Shown: positions 26,216 through 36,104, numbered from the stretch's first letter. The stretch is 64,000 bases of DNA from Streptomyces tirandamycinicus (GCF_003097515.1 NZ_CP029188.1:4971001-5035000), one strand, 5' to 3'. The notes: a model not told the origin generated them from the letters alone. Made by a program: numbers and translations.

Positions 26216-27688
26216 GTGAGCGGCAGCGACGCGGACGGCACGGGCAACGGCAAGCGCCCGAACGAGCAGCTCGGCTCGTGGTTCGTACGCAGCGGCTGGT
26301 CGAAGGGCGAGCTGGCCCGGCAGGTCAACCGCCGGGCCCGGCAGATCGGCGCGCACCACATCAGCACCGACACCTCACGCGTCCGCAGATGGCTCGACGG
26401 CGAGCAGCCGCGCGAGCCCATCCCGCGCATCCTCAGCGAACTGTTCTCCGAGCGGTTCGGCACCGTCGTCGCCGTCGAGGACCTGGGGCTCCGGACGGCG
26501 CACCAGTCACCCTCGGTGTCCGGCGTCGACCTCCCCTGGGCGGGCCACCAGACCGTGGCGCTGCTCAGCGAGTTCTCGCGCAGCGACCTGATGCTGGCCC
26601 GCCGGGGGTTCCTCGGGACGTCGCTCGCGCTCTCGGCCGGCCCGGCCCTCATCGAGCCGATGCAGCGCTGGCTGGTGCCCACCCCGCCGTCCGGCCCCGG
26701 GCCGGCCGACTCCGCGGGCGTCCGGCGGCCCTCCCGGCTCTCCAGGCCCGAACTGGACCTGCTGGAGTCCACGACGGCCATGTTCCGCCAGTGGGACGCC
26801 CAGTGCGGCGGCGGGCTGCGCCGCAAGGCCGTCGTCGGCCAGCTCCACGAAGTGACCGACCTGCTCCAGGAGCCGCAGCCCGCGGCCGTCTCCCGAAGGC
26901 TGTTCACCTGCGCCGCGGAACTGGCCGAGCTGGCCGGCTGGATGAGCTACGACGTGGGGCTGCAGCCCACCGCGCAGAAGTACTTCGTGCTCGCCCTGCA
27001 CGCCGCCAAGGAGGCCGGTGACAAGCCCCTCGGCTCGTACATCCTCTCCTCCATGAGCCGGCAGATGATCCACCTGGGCCGGCCCGACGACGCACTGGAG
27101 CTCATCCACCTCGCGCAGTACGGCAGCCGCGAGTGCGCGACCCCGCGCACGCAGGCGATGCTGTATGCGATGGAGGCCCGCGCCTACGCCAACATGGGCC
27201 AGCCCAGCAAGACCAAGCGGGCCGTGCGGATGGCCGAGGACACCTTCGCCGACGCGCTCGAGACCCGCGAGCCGGAGCCCGACTGGATCCGCTTCTTCTC
27301 CGAGGCCGAGCTCAACGGCGAGAACGCCCACTCGTACCGGGACCTCGCCTATGTCGCCGGCCGCAGCCCCATGTACGCCTCGCTCGCCGAGCCCGTCATG
27401 GAGCGCGCGGTCGACCTCTTCAGCGAGGACGACGAGCACCAGCGCTCGTATGCACTCAACCTCGTCGGCATGGCGACGGTGCATCTGCTGAAGCGGGAGC
27501 CCGAGCAGTCCACCCGGCTCGCCGAGCAGGCACTGCACATCGCCCGGCGGGTGCGCTCGGAGCGGGTCAACACCCGGCTGCGCAAGACGGTCGACACGGC
27601 GGCCAGGGACTTCGGCGACGTCCCCGAGGTCGCGCACCTCACGGATCTCATCACCGCACAGCTGCCGGAGACCGCGGAAGCGGTCTGA
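26216..27688 (+). CDS. nsdA: NsdA-type negative regulator of sporulation and antibiotic production
   Basis: A 490-residue cytosolic protein. The N-terminal 85 residues contain QLGSWFVRSGWSKGELARQV and SRVRRWLDGEQPRE, a helix-turn-helix-like region. The rest is helical with TPR-like repeats (LAGWMSYDVGLQPTAQKYFV, ALELIHLAQYGSRE, MEARAYANMGQPSKTKRA). This matches S. coelicolor NsdA, a known repressor of aerial mycelium, spore and antibiotic formation. The GTG at 26216 begins VSGSDADGTGN. A long untranslated leader or distant promoter is likely, because the next gene start is 475 bases away. Confidence 0.92.
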   Translation: MSGSDADGTGNGKRPNEQLGSWFVRSGWSKGELARQVNRRARQIGAHHISTDTSRVRRWLDGEQPREPIPRILSELFSERFGTVVAVEDLGLRTAHQSPSVSGVDLPWAGHQTVALLSEFSRSDLMLARRGFLGTSLALSAGPALIEPMQRWLVPTPPSGPGPADSAGVRRPSRLSRPELDLLESTTAMFRQWDAQCGGGLRRKAVVGQLHEVTDLLQEPQPAAVSRRLFTCAAELAELAGWMSYDVGLQPTAQKYFVLALHAAKEAGDKPLGSYILSSMSRQMIHLGRPDDALELIHLAQYGSRECATPRTQAMLYAMEARAYANMGQPSKTKRAVRMAEDTFADALETREPEPDWIRFFSEAELNGENAHSYRDLAYVAGRSPMYASLAEPVMERAVDLFSEDDEHQRSYALNLVGMATVHLLKREPEQSTRLAEQALHIARRVRSERVNTRLRKTVDTAARDFGDVPEVAHLTDLITAQLPETAEAV

Positions 27689-27857
27689 GCAGCCCTCCAC
27701 AGAACTCCGGCGCGACGGCCGCCCCTACCGCCCGACTCGGCTCCCCACGCCAGGTCAACCGGGTGACCGTCGCGCCGGTCGTGTGCCCGCGGAGGGTACG
27801 CGCGTGACCTTCCCGTGACCCTCCAGTTCATGGGCGTGTAACACGCCCGCCCTCTTC

Positions 27858-27895
27858 GTCACTGCGGCGAAACATCGTGCGGCATCGGCGGAAAC
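27858..27895 (+). promoter_or_regulatory. Putative GlnR-binding box upstream of amtB
   Basis: GTCAC (27858-27862), GAAAC (27869-27873), a weaker CGGCA (27880-27884) and GAAAC (27891-27895) are each separated by exactly six bases. This is the a-site/b-site pattern of Streptomyces GlnR boxes, the nitrogen-limitation activator that controls amtB-glnK-glnD. It lies about 130 bases before the amtB start. The rest of 27689-28024 holds no gene. Confidence 0.8.
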
Positions 27896-28024
27896 CCCGG
27901 CGCGCCAACCTCATGCCCCATAACGGGCCGACTCACGAGGCGGCCGTACCGGATCCAGCCGGACCGGCCGCCGACAGCCCAGGCTCCCGCCCCGCACAGG
28001 CCGCACGACGACGAGGAGACGCCG

Positions 28025-29380
28025 ATGCCCCCAGGCATCACACTTGCCGCAGACGCCCCCGGGCTGTCTGCCGCCAACACCGGTTTCATGCTCATCTGCT
28101 CCGCGCTGGTGATGCTGATGACGCCCGGCCTGGCCTTCTTCTACGGAGGCATGGTCCGCGTCAAGAGCACCCTGAACATGCTGATGATGTGCTTCATCAG
28201 CCTCGGGATCGTCACCATCCTGTGGGTGCTCTACGGCTTCAGCCTCGCCTTCGGCACCGACTCCGGCTCCCTCATCGGCTGGTCCTCCGACTACGTCGGC
28301 CTGAGCGGCATCGGGATCAACCAGCTCTGGGACGGCTACACCATCCCGGTGTACGTCTTCGCCGTCTTCCAGCTGATGTTCGCGATCATCACGCCCGCGC
28401 TGATCAGCGGCGCCCTCGCGGACCGGGTCAAGTTCACCGCCTGGGCCCTGTTCGTCGCCCTGTGGGCCACCGTCGTCTACTTCCCGGTCGCGCACTGGGT
28501 CTGGGGCTCGGGCGGCTGGCTGTTCGAGATGGGCGTCATCGACTTCGCCGGCGGTACCGCGGTCCACATCAACGCGGGAGCCGCGGCCCTCGGTGTGATC
28601 CTCGTGATCGGCAAGCGCGTCGGCTTCAAGAAGGACCCGATGCGGCCGCACAGCCTGCCCCTGGTGATGCTGGGCGCCGGTCTGCTGTGGTTCGGCTGGT
28701 TCGGCTTCAACGCCGGCTCGTGGCTCGGCAACGACGACGGCGTGGGCGCGGTCATGTTCGTCAACACGCAGGTCGCCACGGCCGCCGCGATGCTCGCCTG
28801 GCTCGCCTACGAGAAGATCCGCCACGGCTCCTTCACCACGCTCGGCGCCGCCTCCGGCGCGGTCGCGGGCCTCGTCGCCATCACCCCCTCCGGAGGCTCC
28901 TCCTCCCCGCTCGGCGCCATCGCCATCGGTGCCGTCGCCGGTCTGCTCTGCGCCATGGCAGTCGGCCTCAAGTACCGGTTCGGCTACGACGACTCCCTGG
29001 ACGTCGTCGGCGTCCACCTCGTCGGCGGTGTCGTCGGCTCGCTGCTCGTCGGCTTCTTCGCCACCGGCGGCGTCCAGTCCGACGCCAAGGGCCTCTTCTA
29101 CGGCGGCGGATTCGAGCAACTCGGCAAGCAGGCCGTCGGCGTCTTCGCGGTCCTGGCCTACTCTCTGATCGTCTCCGCGATCCTGGCCCTCGTCCTCGAC
29201 AAGACGATCGGCATGAGGGTCGGTGAGGACGACGAGATCTCGGGCATCGACCAGGTCGAGCACGCCGAGACCGCGTACGACTTCAGCGGGGCGGGCGGCG
29301 GCGCAGGCTCCCGCAAGACCGCCCCCGCACCCGCCGAGACCGTGGCAGCCGCACCGCAGACCAGGAAGGTGGACGCATGA
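28025..29380 (+). CDS. amtB: Ammonium transporter
   Basis: A 451-residue Amt/Rh channel with an N-terminal signal-like segment and about 11 membrane segments. Family motifs are FFYGGMVRVKSTLNMLMM, DFAGGTAVHINAGAAALG with one pore histidine, WFGWFGFNAGSW and GVHLVGGVVGSLLVGF with the second pore histidine. The cytosolic C-terminal tail is long and Ala/Pro-rich. The start ATG at 28025 has GAGGAG upstream. The stop overlaps the glnK start (ATGA), so GlnK, which blocks the pore when nitrogen is plentiful, is made with the channel. Confidence 0.96.
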   Translation: MPPGITLAADAPGLSAANTGFMLICSALVMLMTPGLAFFYGGMVRVKSTLNMLMMCFISLGIVTILWVLYGFSLAFGTDSGSLIGWSSDYVGLSGIGINQLWDGYTIPVYVFAVFQLMFAIITPALISGALADRVKFTAWALFVALWATVVYFPVAHWVWGSGGWLFEMGVIDFAGGTAVHINAGAAALGVILVIGKRVGFKKDPMRPHSLPLVMLGAGLLWFGWFGFNAGSWLGNDDGVGAVMFVNTQVATAAAMLAWLAYEKIRHGSFTTLGAASGAVAGLVAITPSGGSSSPLGAIAIGAVAGLLCAMAVGLKYRFGYDDSLDVVGVHLVGGVVGSLLVGFFATGGVQSDAKGLFYGGGFEQLGKQAVGVFAVLAYSLIVSAILALVLDKTIGMRVGEDDEISGIDQVEHAETAYDFSGAGGGAGSRKTAPAPAETVAAAPQTRKVDA

Positions 29381-29715
29381 AGCTCATCACCGCAGTCGTC
29401 AAGCCGCACCGGCTGGACGAGATCAAGGAGGCCCTGCAGGCCTTCGGGGTCCAGGGGCTCACGGTCACCGAGGCCAGCGGCTACGGGCGGCAGCGCGGCC
29501 ACACCGAGGTCTACCGCGGCGCCGAGTACACCGTCGACCTCGTCCCCAAGATCCGGATCGAGGTCCTGGCCGAGGACGACGACGCCGACCAGCTCATCGA
29601 GGTGGTGGTGAAGGCCGCCCGCACCGGCAAGATCGGTGACGGAAAGGTGTGGAGCGTGCCGGTCGACACCGCGGTCCGCGTCCGGACCGGCGAACGCGGC
29701 CCGGACGCGCTGTAG
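29377..29715 (+). CDS. glnK: Nitrogen regulatory protein PII
   Basis: A 112-residue PII protein that senses 2-oxoglutarate and ATP/ADP. The T-loop contains YGRQRGHTEVYRGAEYTVDL with Tyr51, the residue that actinobacterial GlnD adenylylates (rather than uridylylates) by published work. The C-terminal loop RTGKIGDGKVW is the ATP-binding B-loop. The start overlaps the amtB stop by four bases. Confidence 0.96.
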   Translation: MKLITAVVKPHRLDEIKEALQAFGVQGLTVTEASGYGRQRGHTEVYRGAEYTVDLVPKIRIEVLAEDDDADQLIEVVVKAARTGKIGDGKVWSVPVDTAVRVRTGERGPDAL

Positions 29716-29728
29716 ACGGGAGTTCTGG

Positions 29729-32185
29729 GTGACGAGCGTCGATCTGACCACGGAAACCGAGGGCTCGGGACCCAGCGGCTACGCGGCGGCCCGGCTGCGT
29801 CTCCTCCAGGAGGAGACGCGGTCCGGGCCGTCGCGCCGTGCCGCGCTGGCCCGGCTCACCGACGACTGGCTCGCGGCGCTCTTCGCCGCGGCCAAAGAGG
29901 ACACCGGGGTGCGCGGCGCCGCGCTCGTCGCCGTCGGCGGCTACGGGCGCGGCGAGCTCTCGCCCCGCAGCGACCTCGACCTCCTCCTGCTGCACGATGG
30001 CGACGCCGACCCGGGCGCGCTCGCCTCGCTGGCCGACCGGATCTGGTACCCGGTGTGGGATCTCGGGCTCGCGCTCGACCACTCGGTCCGGACCCCGGCC
30101 GAGGCCCGGCGGACGGCCGGCGAGGACATCAAGGTGCAGCTGGGGCTGCTCGACGCCCGCGCCGTCGCCGGAGACCTCGGCATGGCCGCCGGACTGCGCA
30201 CGGCCGTCCTCGCCGACTGGCGCAACCAGGCGCCCGGCCGGCTCCCCGAACTCGGCGAGCTCTGCCGCGAACGCGCCGAGCGCCAGGGCGAGCTGCAGTT
30301 CCTGCTGGAACCCGACCTCAAGGAGTCCCGAGGCGGCCTGCGCGACGCCACGGCCCTGCGCGCGGTCGCCGCGTCATGGCTCGCCGACGCCCCCCGCGAG
30401 GGCCTGGCCGAGGCCCGCCGCGCCCTCCTCGACACCCGCGACGCCCTCCACCTCACCACCGGACGGGCCACCGACCGGCTCGCCCTCCAGGAGCAGGACC
30501 AGGTGGCCCGGGCCCTCGGCCTGCTGGACGCCGACGCGCTGCTGCGCCAGGTGTACGAGGCCGCGCGGACCGTCTCGTACGCCGCCGACGTCACCTGGCG
30601 AGAGGTGAACCGGGTGCTCAAGGCCCGGTCCGCGCGGCCCCGGCTGCGCGGCATCTGGGGCGGGCGCCGCCCGGAACCCGAGCGCACCCCCCTCGCCGAG
30701 GGCGTCGTCGAGATGGACGGCGAGGCCGTCCTCGCCCGCTCGGCCAGACCGGAGCGCGACCCGGTGCTGCCGCTGCGCGCGGCCGCCGCGGCGGCCCAGT
30801 CCGGCGTGCCGCTCTCCCTGCACGCCGTACGCCATCTGGCCGCCGCGACCAAGCCGCTTCCCGTGCCCTGGCCCGCCGAGGCGCGGGAGGAGCTCGTCAC
30901 CCTGCTCGGAGCGGGCGAACCGACCGTCGCGGTGTGGGAGGCGCTGGAGGCCGAGGGGCTGATCACCCGGCTGCTGCCCGACTGGGAGCGGGTCCGCTGC
31001 CGGCCCCAGCGCAATCCCGTGCACACCTGGACGGTCGACCGCCACCTCGTCGAGGCCGCCGTCCGCGCCGCCGCGCTGACCCGCCGCGTCGGCCGCCCCG
31101 ACCTGCTCCTCGTCGCGGCCCTGCTCCACGACATCGGCAAGGGCTGGCCGGGCGACCACTCCGTGGCCGGCGAGACCATCGCGCGCGACGTCGCCGCCCG
31201 CATCGGCTTCGACCGGCAGGACACGGGCGTGATCGCCACCCTGGTGCGCCACCACCTGCTGCTCGTCGAGACCGCCACCCGGCGCGATCTGGAGGACCCC
31301 GCGACCGTGCGGGCGGTCGCGGACGCCGTCGGCACGCCCGGCACGCTGGAACTGCTGCACGCCCTGACCGAGGCCGACGCCCTGGCGACCGGGCCGGCGG
31401 CGTGGTCCGCCTGGCGGGGATCGCTCGTCGCCGACCTGGTCAAACGGGTCGCGGGCCTCCTCACCGGGCAGGGCACGGACGAACCGGAGCCCGCCGTGAC
31501 CAGCGCCGAGCAGGAGCGCCTGGCCGTCGAGGCACTGCGCACCCGCGGACCGGTCCTCGCCCTGCACGCGGCCCAGGCCGAGACCCCGCAGCCGGACGGC
31601 GAACCCGAGCCCGTCGGCGTCGAACTCCTCATCGCCGTACCCGACCAGCCGTCGGTGCTGCCGGCCGTCGCCGGCGTGCTCGCGCTGCACCGGCTCACCG
31701 TCCGCGCCGCCGACCTGCGCGCGGTGGAACTCCCCCGGGAGGTGGGGCCGGGGACCGTCCTCGTCCTGAACTGGCGGGTCGCCGCCGCCTACGGCTCGCT
31801 CCCGCAGGCCGCCCGGCTGCGCTCCGACCTCGTGCGGGCCCTCGACGGCTCCCTGGACGTGGCCGCCCGGCTCGCCGAGCGGGACGCCGCGTACCCGCGC
31901 CGGCGGGGGGTGAAGGCGCCTCCGCCGAGGGTCACCGTCGCCCCGGCGGCGTCCCGGCTGGCCACGGTCATCGAGGTCCGCGCCCAGGACGCTCCCGGGC
32001 TGCTGCACCGGATCGGCCACGCCCTGGAGTCCGCGGCGGTCAGCGTGCGCAGCGCGCGGGTGTCGACGCTCGGAGCGAACGCGGTGGACGCGTTCTACGT
32101 CACAGGCCCCCAGGGCGCCCCGCTGCCGCCCGAGGAGGCGGTGGACGTGGCACGGGCCGTGGAGGCCGCGCTGCGGACCGGGTGA
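29729..32185 (+). CDS. glnD: PII nucleotidyltransferase (GlnD)
   Basis: An 818-residue PII-modifying enzyme. The nucleotidyltransferase domain has GGYGRGELSPRSDLDLLLL near residue 70. An HD phosphohydrolase domain has LLHDIGKGWPGDHS near 467 and LVRHHLLLVETATRRD. Two ACT domains lie at about 630-700 and 745-815 and sense glutamine. In Streptomyces it adenylylates and de-adenylylates GlnK. The GTG at 29729 has GGGAG six bases upstream and lies 13 bases after glnK. Confidence 0.95.
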   Translation: MTSVDLTTETEGSGPSGYAAARLRLLQEETRSGPSRRAALARLTDDWLAALFAAAKEDTGVRGAALVAVGGYGRGELSPRSDLDLLLLHDGDADPGALASLADRIWYPVWDLGLALDHSVRTPAEARRTAGEDIKVQLGLLDARAVAGDLGMAAGLRTAVLADWRNQAPGRLPELGELCRERAERQGELQFLLEPDLKESRGGLRDATALRAVAASWLADAPREGLAEARRALLDTRDALHLTTGRATDRLALQEQDQVARALGLLDADALLRQVYEAARTVSYAADVTWREVNRVLKARSARPRLRGIWGGRRPEPERTPLAEGVVEMDGEAVLARSARPERDPVLPLRAAAAAAQSGVPLSLHAVRHLAAATKPLPVPWPAEAREELVTLLGAGEPTVAVWEALEAEGLITRLLPDWERVRCRPQRNPVHTWTVDRHLVEAAVRAAALTRRVGRPDLLLVAALLHDIGKGWPGDHSVAGETIARDVAARIGFDRQDTGVIATLVRHHLLLVETATRRDLEDPATVRAVADAVGTPGTLELLHALTEADALATGPAAWSAWRGSLVADLVKRVAGLLTGQGTDEPEPAVTSAEQERLAVEALRTRGPVLALHAAQAETPQPDGEPEPVGVELLIAVPDQPSVLPAVAGVLALHRLTVRAADLRAVELPREVGPGTVLVLNWRVAAAYGSLPQAARLRSDLVRALDGSLDVAARLAERDAAYPRRRGVKAPPPRVTVAPAASRLATVIEVRAQDAPGLLHRIGHALESAAVSVRSARVSTLGANAVDAFYVTGPQGAPLPPEEAVDVARAVEAALRTG

Positions 32186-32221
32186 ACGCCGCGGACCCGG
32201 GCGGGGGGATCCGTCGGGGTC

Positions 32222-32382
32222 CGTGCCGGCGGGCAGACCCTCGCCGCGCCCATTCGGACCCCGTGCCGGCGGGCAGACCCTCGCCGCGCCCATCCGGACC
32301 CCGTGCCGGCGGGCAGACCCTCGCCCCGCGCATCCGGACCCCGCACCACCGGCGTCCGGCCGCGTGCCGGGGGGCAGACCCC
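32222..32382 (+). repeat. 40-bp tandem repeat between glnD and ffh
   Basis: Three head-to-tail 40-bp copies (32222-32261, 32262-32301, 32302-32341), differing at a few positions, each beginning CGTGCCGGCGGGCAGACCCT. A shorter related segment lies at 32363-32382. No spacers, no gene. Confidence 0.9.
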
Positions 32383-32454
32383 ATGCCATGCGGCCGGATA
32401 CCCTGGGGTGACATCCGTCCGCCCGCCCCCGAGACCTGAGGATCCGCGACCACC

Positions 32455-34005
32455 GTGTTCGACACCCTCTCCGACCGCCTTGCAGCGACATTCAAGAACC
32501 TCCGGGGCAAGGGCCGCCTGTCCGAGGCCGACATCGACGCCACGGCACGTGAGATCCGTATCGCGCTGCTCGAGGCCGATGTGGCACTGCCCGTCGTGCG
32601 CGCCTTCATCAAGCAGGTCAAGGAGCGCGCCCTCGGCGCCGAGGTGTCCCAGGCGCTGAACCCCGCCCAGCAGGTCATCAAGATCGTCAACGAGGAGCTC
32701 ATCGGCATCCTCGGCGGCGAGACCCGCCGGCTGCGCTTCGCCAAGCAGCCGCCCACGGTGATCATGCTCGCGGGCCTCCAGGGCGCCGGTAAGACCACCC
32801 TGGCCGGCAAGCTCGGCCTGTGGCTCAAGGGCCAGGGCCACTCCCCGCTGCTCGTCGCCTGCGACCTGCAGCGCCCCAACGCCGTGAACCAGCTGGCGGT
32901 CGTCGCCGAGCGCGCGGGCGTCGGGGTCTTCGCGCCCCAGCCCGGCAACGGTGTGGGCGACCCGGTGCAGGTCGCCAAGGAGTCGATCGAGTACGCGAAG
33001 TCGAAGGTCCACGACATCGTCATCGTCGACACCGCGGGCCGGCTCGGCATCGACCAGGAGATGATGCAGCAGGCCGCGGACATCCGTGACGCGGTCGGCC
33101 CCGACGAGGTCCTCTTCGTCGTCGACGCGATGATCGGTCAGGACGCGGTCAACACCGCGGAGGCCTTCCGCGACGGCGTCGGCTTCGACGGAGTGGTGCT
33201 GTCCAAGCTGGACGGCGACGCCCGCGGCGGTGCCGCGCTCTCCATCGCGCACGTCACCGGCAAGCAGATCATGTTCGCCTCGAACGGCGAGAAGCTGGAC
33301 GAGTTCGACGCGTTCCACCCGGACCGCATGGCGTCCCGCATCCTTGGCATGGGCGACATGCTGTCGCTGATCGAGAAGGCCGAGCAGACCTTCAGCCAGG
33401 CCGAGGCCGAGAAGATGGCGGCCAAGCTGGCGAAGGGACCCAAGGAGTTCACGCTCGACGACTTCCTGGCCCAGATGGAGCAGGTCAGGAAGATGGGCTC
33501 CATCTCCAAGCTGCTCGGGATGCTGCCGGGCATGGGTCAGATCAAGGACCAGATCAACAACATCGACGAGCGGGACGTCGACCGTACGGCGGCGATCATC
33601 AAGTCGATGACGCCCGGCGAGCGCACCGACCCGACGATCATCAACGGCTCCCGCCGGGCCCGTATCGCCCGTGGTTCCGGTGTCGACGTCAGCGCGGTGA
33701 AGAACCTGGTGGAGCGGTTCTTCGAGGCCCGCAAGATGATGTCGCGCATGGCCCAGGGCGGGGGCATGCCGGGCATGCCGGGCATCCCGGGCATGGGGGG
33801 CGGCCCGGGCCGTCAGAAGAAGAAGCAGAAGCAGGCCAAGGGCAAGCAGCGCTCCGGCAACCCGATGAAGCGCAAGGCCGAGGAGCAGGCCGCGCAGGCC
33901 CGCCGCGAGCAGTCCGGCCAGGGGAGCCCGTTCGGGCTGCCGGCGGGCGGCCAGGGCGCGCAGGACTTCGAGCTCCCGGAGGAGTTCAGGAAGTTCATGG
34001 GCTGA
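32455..34005 (+). CDS. ffh: Signal recognition particle protein Ffh
   Basis: A 516-residue SRP54 GTPase that binds signal peptides and SRP RNA. The N domain leads to GTPase motifs GLQGAGKTTLAGKLG near residue 108, DLQRPNAVNQL, IVDTAGRLGIDQEM and LSKLDGDARGG. The methionine-rich M domain spans about 320-445, with GSRRARIARGSG for RNA binding and a run of MPG repeats (GGGMPGMPGIPGMGG). A basic and acidic tail of about 60 residues follows. The GTG at 32455 is the start. The SRP RNA is not in the window. Confidence 0.96.
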   Translation: MFDTLSDRLAATFKNLRGKGRLSEADIDATAREIRIALLEADVALPVVRAFIKQVKERALGAEVSQALNPAQQVIKIVNEELIGILGGETRRLRFAKQPPTVIMLAGLQGAGKTTLAGKLGLWLKGQGHSPLLVACDLQRPNAVNQLAVVAERAGVGVFAPQPGNGVGDPVQVAKESIEYAKSKVHDIVIVDTAGRLGIDQEMMQQAADIRDAVGPDEVLFVVDAMIGQDAVNTAEAFRDGVGFDGVVLSKLDGDARGGAALSIAHVTGKQIMFASNGEKLDEFDAFHPDRMASRILGMGDMLSLIEKAEQTFSQAEAEKMAAKLAKGPKEFTLDDFLAQMEQVRKMGSISKLLGMLPGMGQIKDQINNIDERDVDRTAAIIKSMTPGERTDPTIINGSRRARIARGSGVDVSAVKNLVERFFEARKMMSRMAQGGGMPGMPGIPGMGGGPGRQKKKQKQAKGKQRSGNPMKRKAEEQAAQARREQSGQGSPFGLPAGGQGAQDFELPEEFRKFMG

Positions 34006-34027
34006 CGGGTCCGGCCACGAGCACCCC

Positions 34028-34055
34028 GGCCCCGCGATCACCCGATCGCGGGGCC
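34028..34055 (+). terminator. Terminator after ffh
   Basis: A perfect 12-bp stem (34028-34039 with 34044-34055) with the loop ACCC, 22 bases after the ffh stop. Confidence 0.75.
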
Positions 34056-34184
34056 CTCGGCCGTCCCGCGCCCCCGGCGGCCCGGACGCCCGGGTCACCG
34101 CGGCCCGCGCCGGGTGGCAGCGGGCCCCGTTTTGTGCGCTGATGGGCAGAGATCGGGATCAGCCGAGGGACCGGAGGGCAGGCC

Positions 34185-36104
34185 GTGGCCAATTCCGTAC
34201 CCCCGCGCGATCGCACCGACCAGCCCTGGCGGTCGGAGGGGGCACCGCCACCGGCGCCGCCGCGCAGGAAGCCGCCCGGGGGCTGGATCGTGCTCGTCGC
34301 GACCGCCGCGGCCCTCTTCCTCGTCGCCTACGGAATCCTGTCGTACTTCGCCGGGGGCGACGAGCAGAGGATCTCGTACACCGAGTTCAGCAAGCAGGTC
34401 GAGGCCGGCAACGTCACCAAGATCTACGCCAAGGGCGACACGATCGAGGGCGAACTGAGAACGGGGCAGCCGATTCCCGGCGGCGAGGGCGACTACACCA
34501 CATTCCGCACCCAGCGACCGGAGTTCGCGGAGGACGACCTGTGGCGGCAGCTGACCCAGAAGGGCGTGACCGTGACGGCCGAACCGGTCGTCGTCCAGCG
34601 CAGCCTGCTGACCAATCTGCTGCTCTCCCTCGCACCGATCCTGATCCTGGTGCTGCTCTGGGTGGCTCTGGCGAGACGCCTGGGGCCACGTCTGGGCGGC
34701 CCACTGGGCCGCAAGGCGCCGCCCCGCCCCGTGGAGCTGGAACCCCACCGGCGCACCACCTTCGCCGACGTGGCGGGGATCGACGAGGTCCAGGGCGAGC
34801 TGGACGACGTCGTCGACTTCCTGAAGAACCCCGAGGTCTACCGGGCCATGGGCGCGCGCATGCCCGGCGGCGTCCTGCTCGCCGGTCCGCCCGGCACCGG
34901 CAAGACGCTGCTCGCGCGGGCCGTGGCGGGCGAGGCCGGGGTGCCGTTCTTCTCCGCGTCCGCGTCGGAGTTCATCGAGATGATCGTGGGCGTCGGCGCC
35001 TCTCGCGTCCGCGAGCTGTTCGCCGAGGCCCGCAAGGTCGCCCCGGCCATCGTCTTCATCGACGAGATCGACACCATCGGACGGGTACGCGGCGGGGGCG
35101 CGACCGTCGGCGGGCACGACGAGCGCGAGCAGACCCTCAACCAGATCCTGACCGAGATGGACGGCTTCACCGGCTCGGAGGGCGTCGTCGTGATCGCCGC
35201 GACCAACCGCGCGGACGTCCTGGACCCGGCGCTCACCCGGCCCGGCCGGTTCGACCGGATCGTGCACGTCAGCCCGCCCGACCGGGCGGGCCGTGAGGCG
35301 ATCCTCAGGATCCACACCCGGGACATCCCGCTCGCGCCGAGCGTCGACCTGGTGCAGGTGGCCCGAACCACACCGGGCATGACCGGTGCCGAACTGGCCA
35401 ACCTCGCCAACGAGGCCGCCCTGCTCGCGGTCAAGCGGCGGCAGGACGGGGTGACCCAGCGGGATCTCTCCGACGCCCTGGAGAAGGTGCAGCTCGGCGC
35501 GGAGCGCGCGCTCGTGATGCCCGAGGGCGAGCGCCGCAGGACGGCGTACCACGAGAGCGGCCACGCCCTGCTCGGCATGCTCCAGCCGGGCGCCGACCCC
35601 GTTCGCAAGGTCACGATCGTCCCGCGCGGCCGGGCACTGGGCGTCACCCTGTCCACCCCCGACGCCGACAAGTACGCCTACACCGAGGAGTACCTGCGCG
35701 GCAGGATCATCGGCGCGCTCGGCGGCATGGCGGCGGAGCACGTCGTCTTCGGGATCGTCACCACCGGCTCGGAGAACGACCTGGAGCAGGTGACCCGGCT
35801 GGTCAGGGGCATGGTCGGACGCTGGGGGATGAGCGAGCGCGTCGGCCGCTTCACCGCCGTGTCGGGGGACGGCCAGGAGCCGTACGGACTCACCGCGGCC
35901 CCGGCGACGCTGGACGCGGTGGACCACGAGATGCGCAGGATCGCCGAGGAGTGCTACGAGAGCGCCTGCCGGCAGCTCCGCGAGAACCGGGACCGGCTGG
36001 ACGCACTGGCCGAGGCACTCCTCGCCGCCGAGACGCTGGACGAGGAGGAGGCGTACCGGGCCGCGGGGATCCCACGGCTCAAGAAGGACGCCAACGGCCA
36101 CTGA
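34185..36104 (+). CDS. ftsH: FtsH-family membrane AAA+ metalloprotease
   Basis: A 639-residue membrane protease. A Pro-rich cytosolic start precedes membrane segment one (WIVLVATAAALFLVAYGIL, about residues 30-50); an external domain follows, then segment two (LLLSLAPILILVLLWVAL, about 145-165). The AAA+ part has GPPGTGKTLLARAVAG near 233, VFIDEIDTIGRV and RPGRFDRI. The M41 protease has HESGHALLG near 455 and the later metal ligand in TTGSENDLEQ. All key residues are present, so it should be active. It lacks the long C-terminus of the main actinobacterial FtsH and is probably a second paralogue. The GTG at 34185 has GGAGGG upstream. Confidence 0.92.
   Translation: MANSVPPRDRTDQPWRSEGAPPPAPPRRKPPGGWIVLVATAAALFLVAYGILSYFAGGDEQRISYTEFSKQVEAGNVTKIYAKGDTIEGELRTGQPIPGGEGDYTTFRTQRPEFAEDDLWRQLTQKGVTVTAEPVVVQRSLLTNLLLSLAPILILVLLWVALARRLGPRLGGPLGRKAPPRPVELEPHRRTTFADVAGIDEVQGELDDVVDFLKNPEVYRAMGARMPGGVLLAGPPGTGKTLLARAVAGEAGVPFFSASASEFIEMIVGVGASRVRELFAEARKVAPAIVFIDEIDTIGRVRGGGATVGGHDEREQTLNQILTEMDGFTGSEGVVVIAATNRADVLDPALTRPGRFDRIVHVSPPDRAGREAILRIHTRDIPLAPSVDLVQVARTTPGMTGAELANLANEAALLAVKRRQDGVTQRDLSDALEKVQLGAERALVMPEGERRRTAYHESGHALLGMLQPGADPVRKVTIVPRGRALGVTLSTPDADKYAYTEEYLRGRIIGALGGMAAEHVVFGIVTTGSENDLEQVTRLVRGMVGRWGMSERVGRFTAVSGDGQEPYGLTAAPATLDAVDHEMRRIAEECYESACRQLRENRDRLDALAEALLAAETLDEEEAYRAAGIPRLKKDANGH

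Noticed and set aside
32222..32382. CRISPR array
   Set aside because: The 40-bp copies touch each other without spacers, and no cas gene is present in the window.
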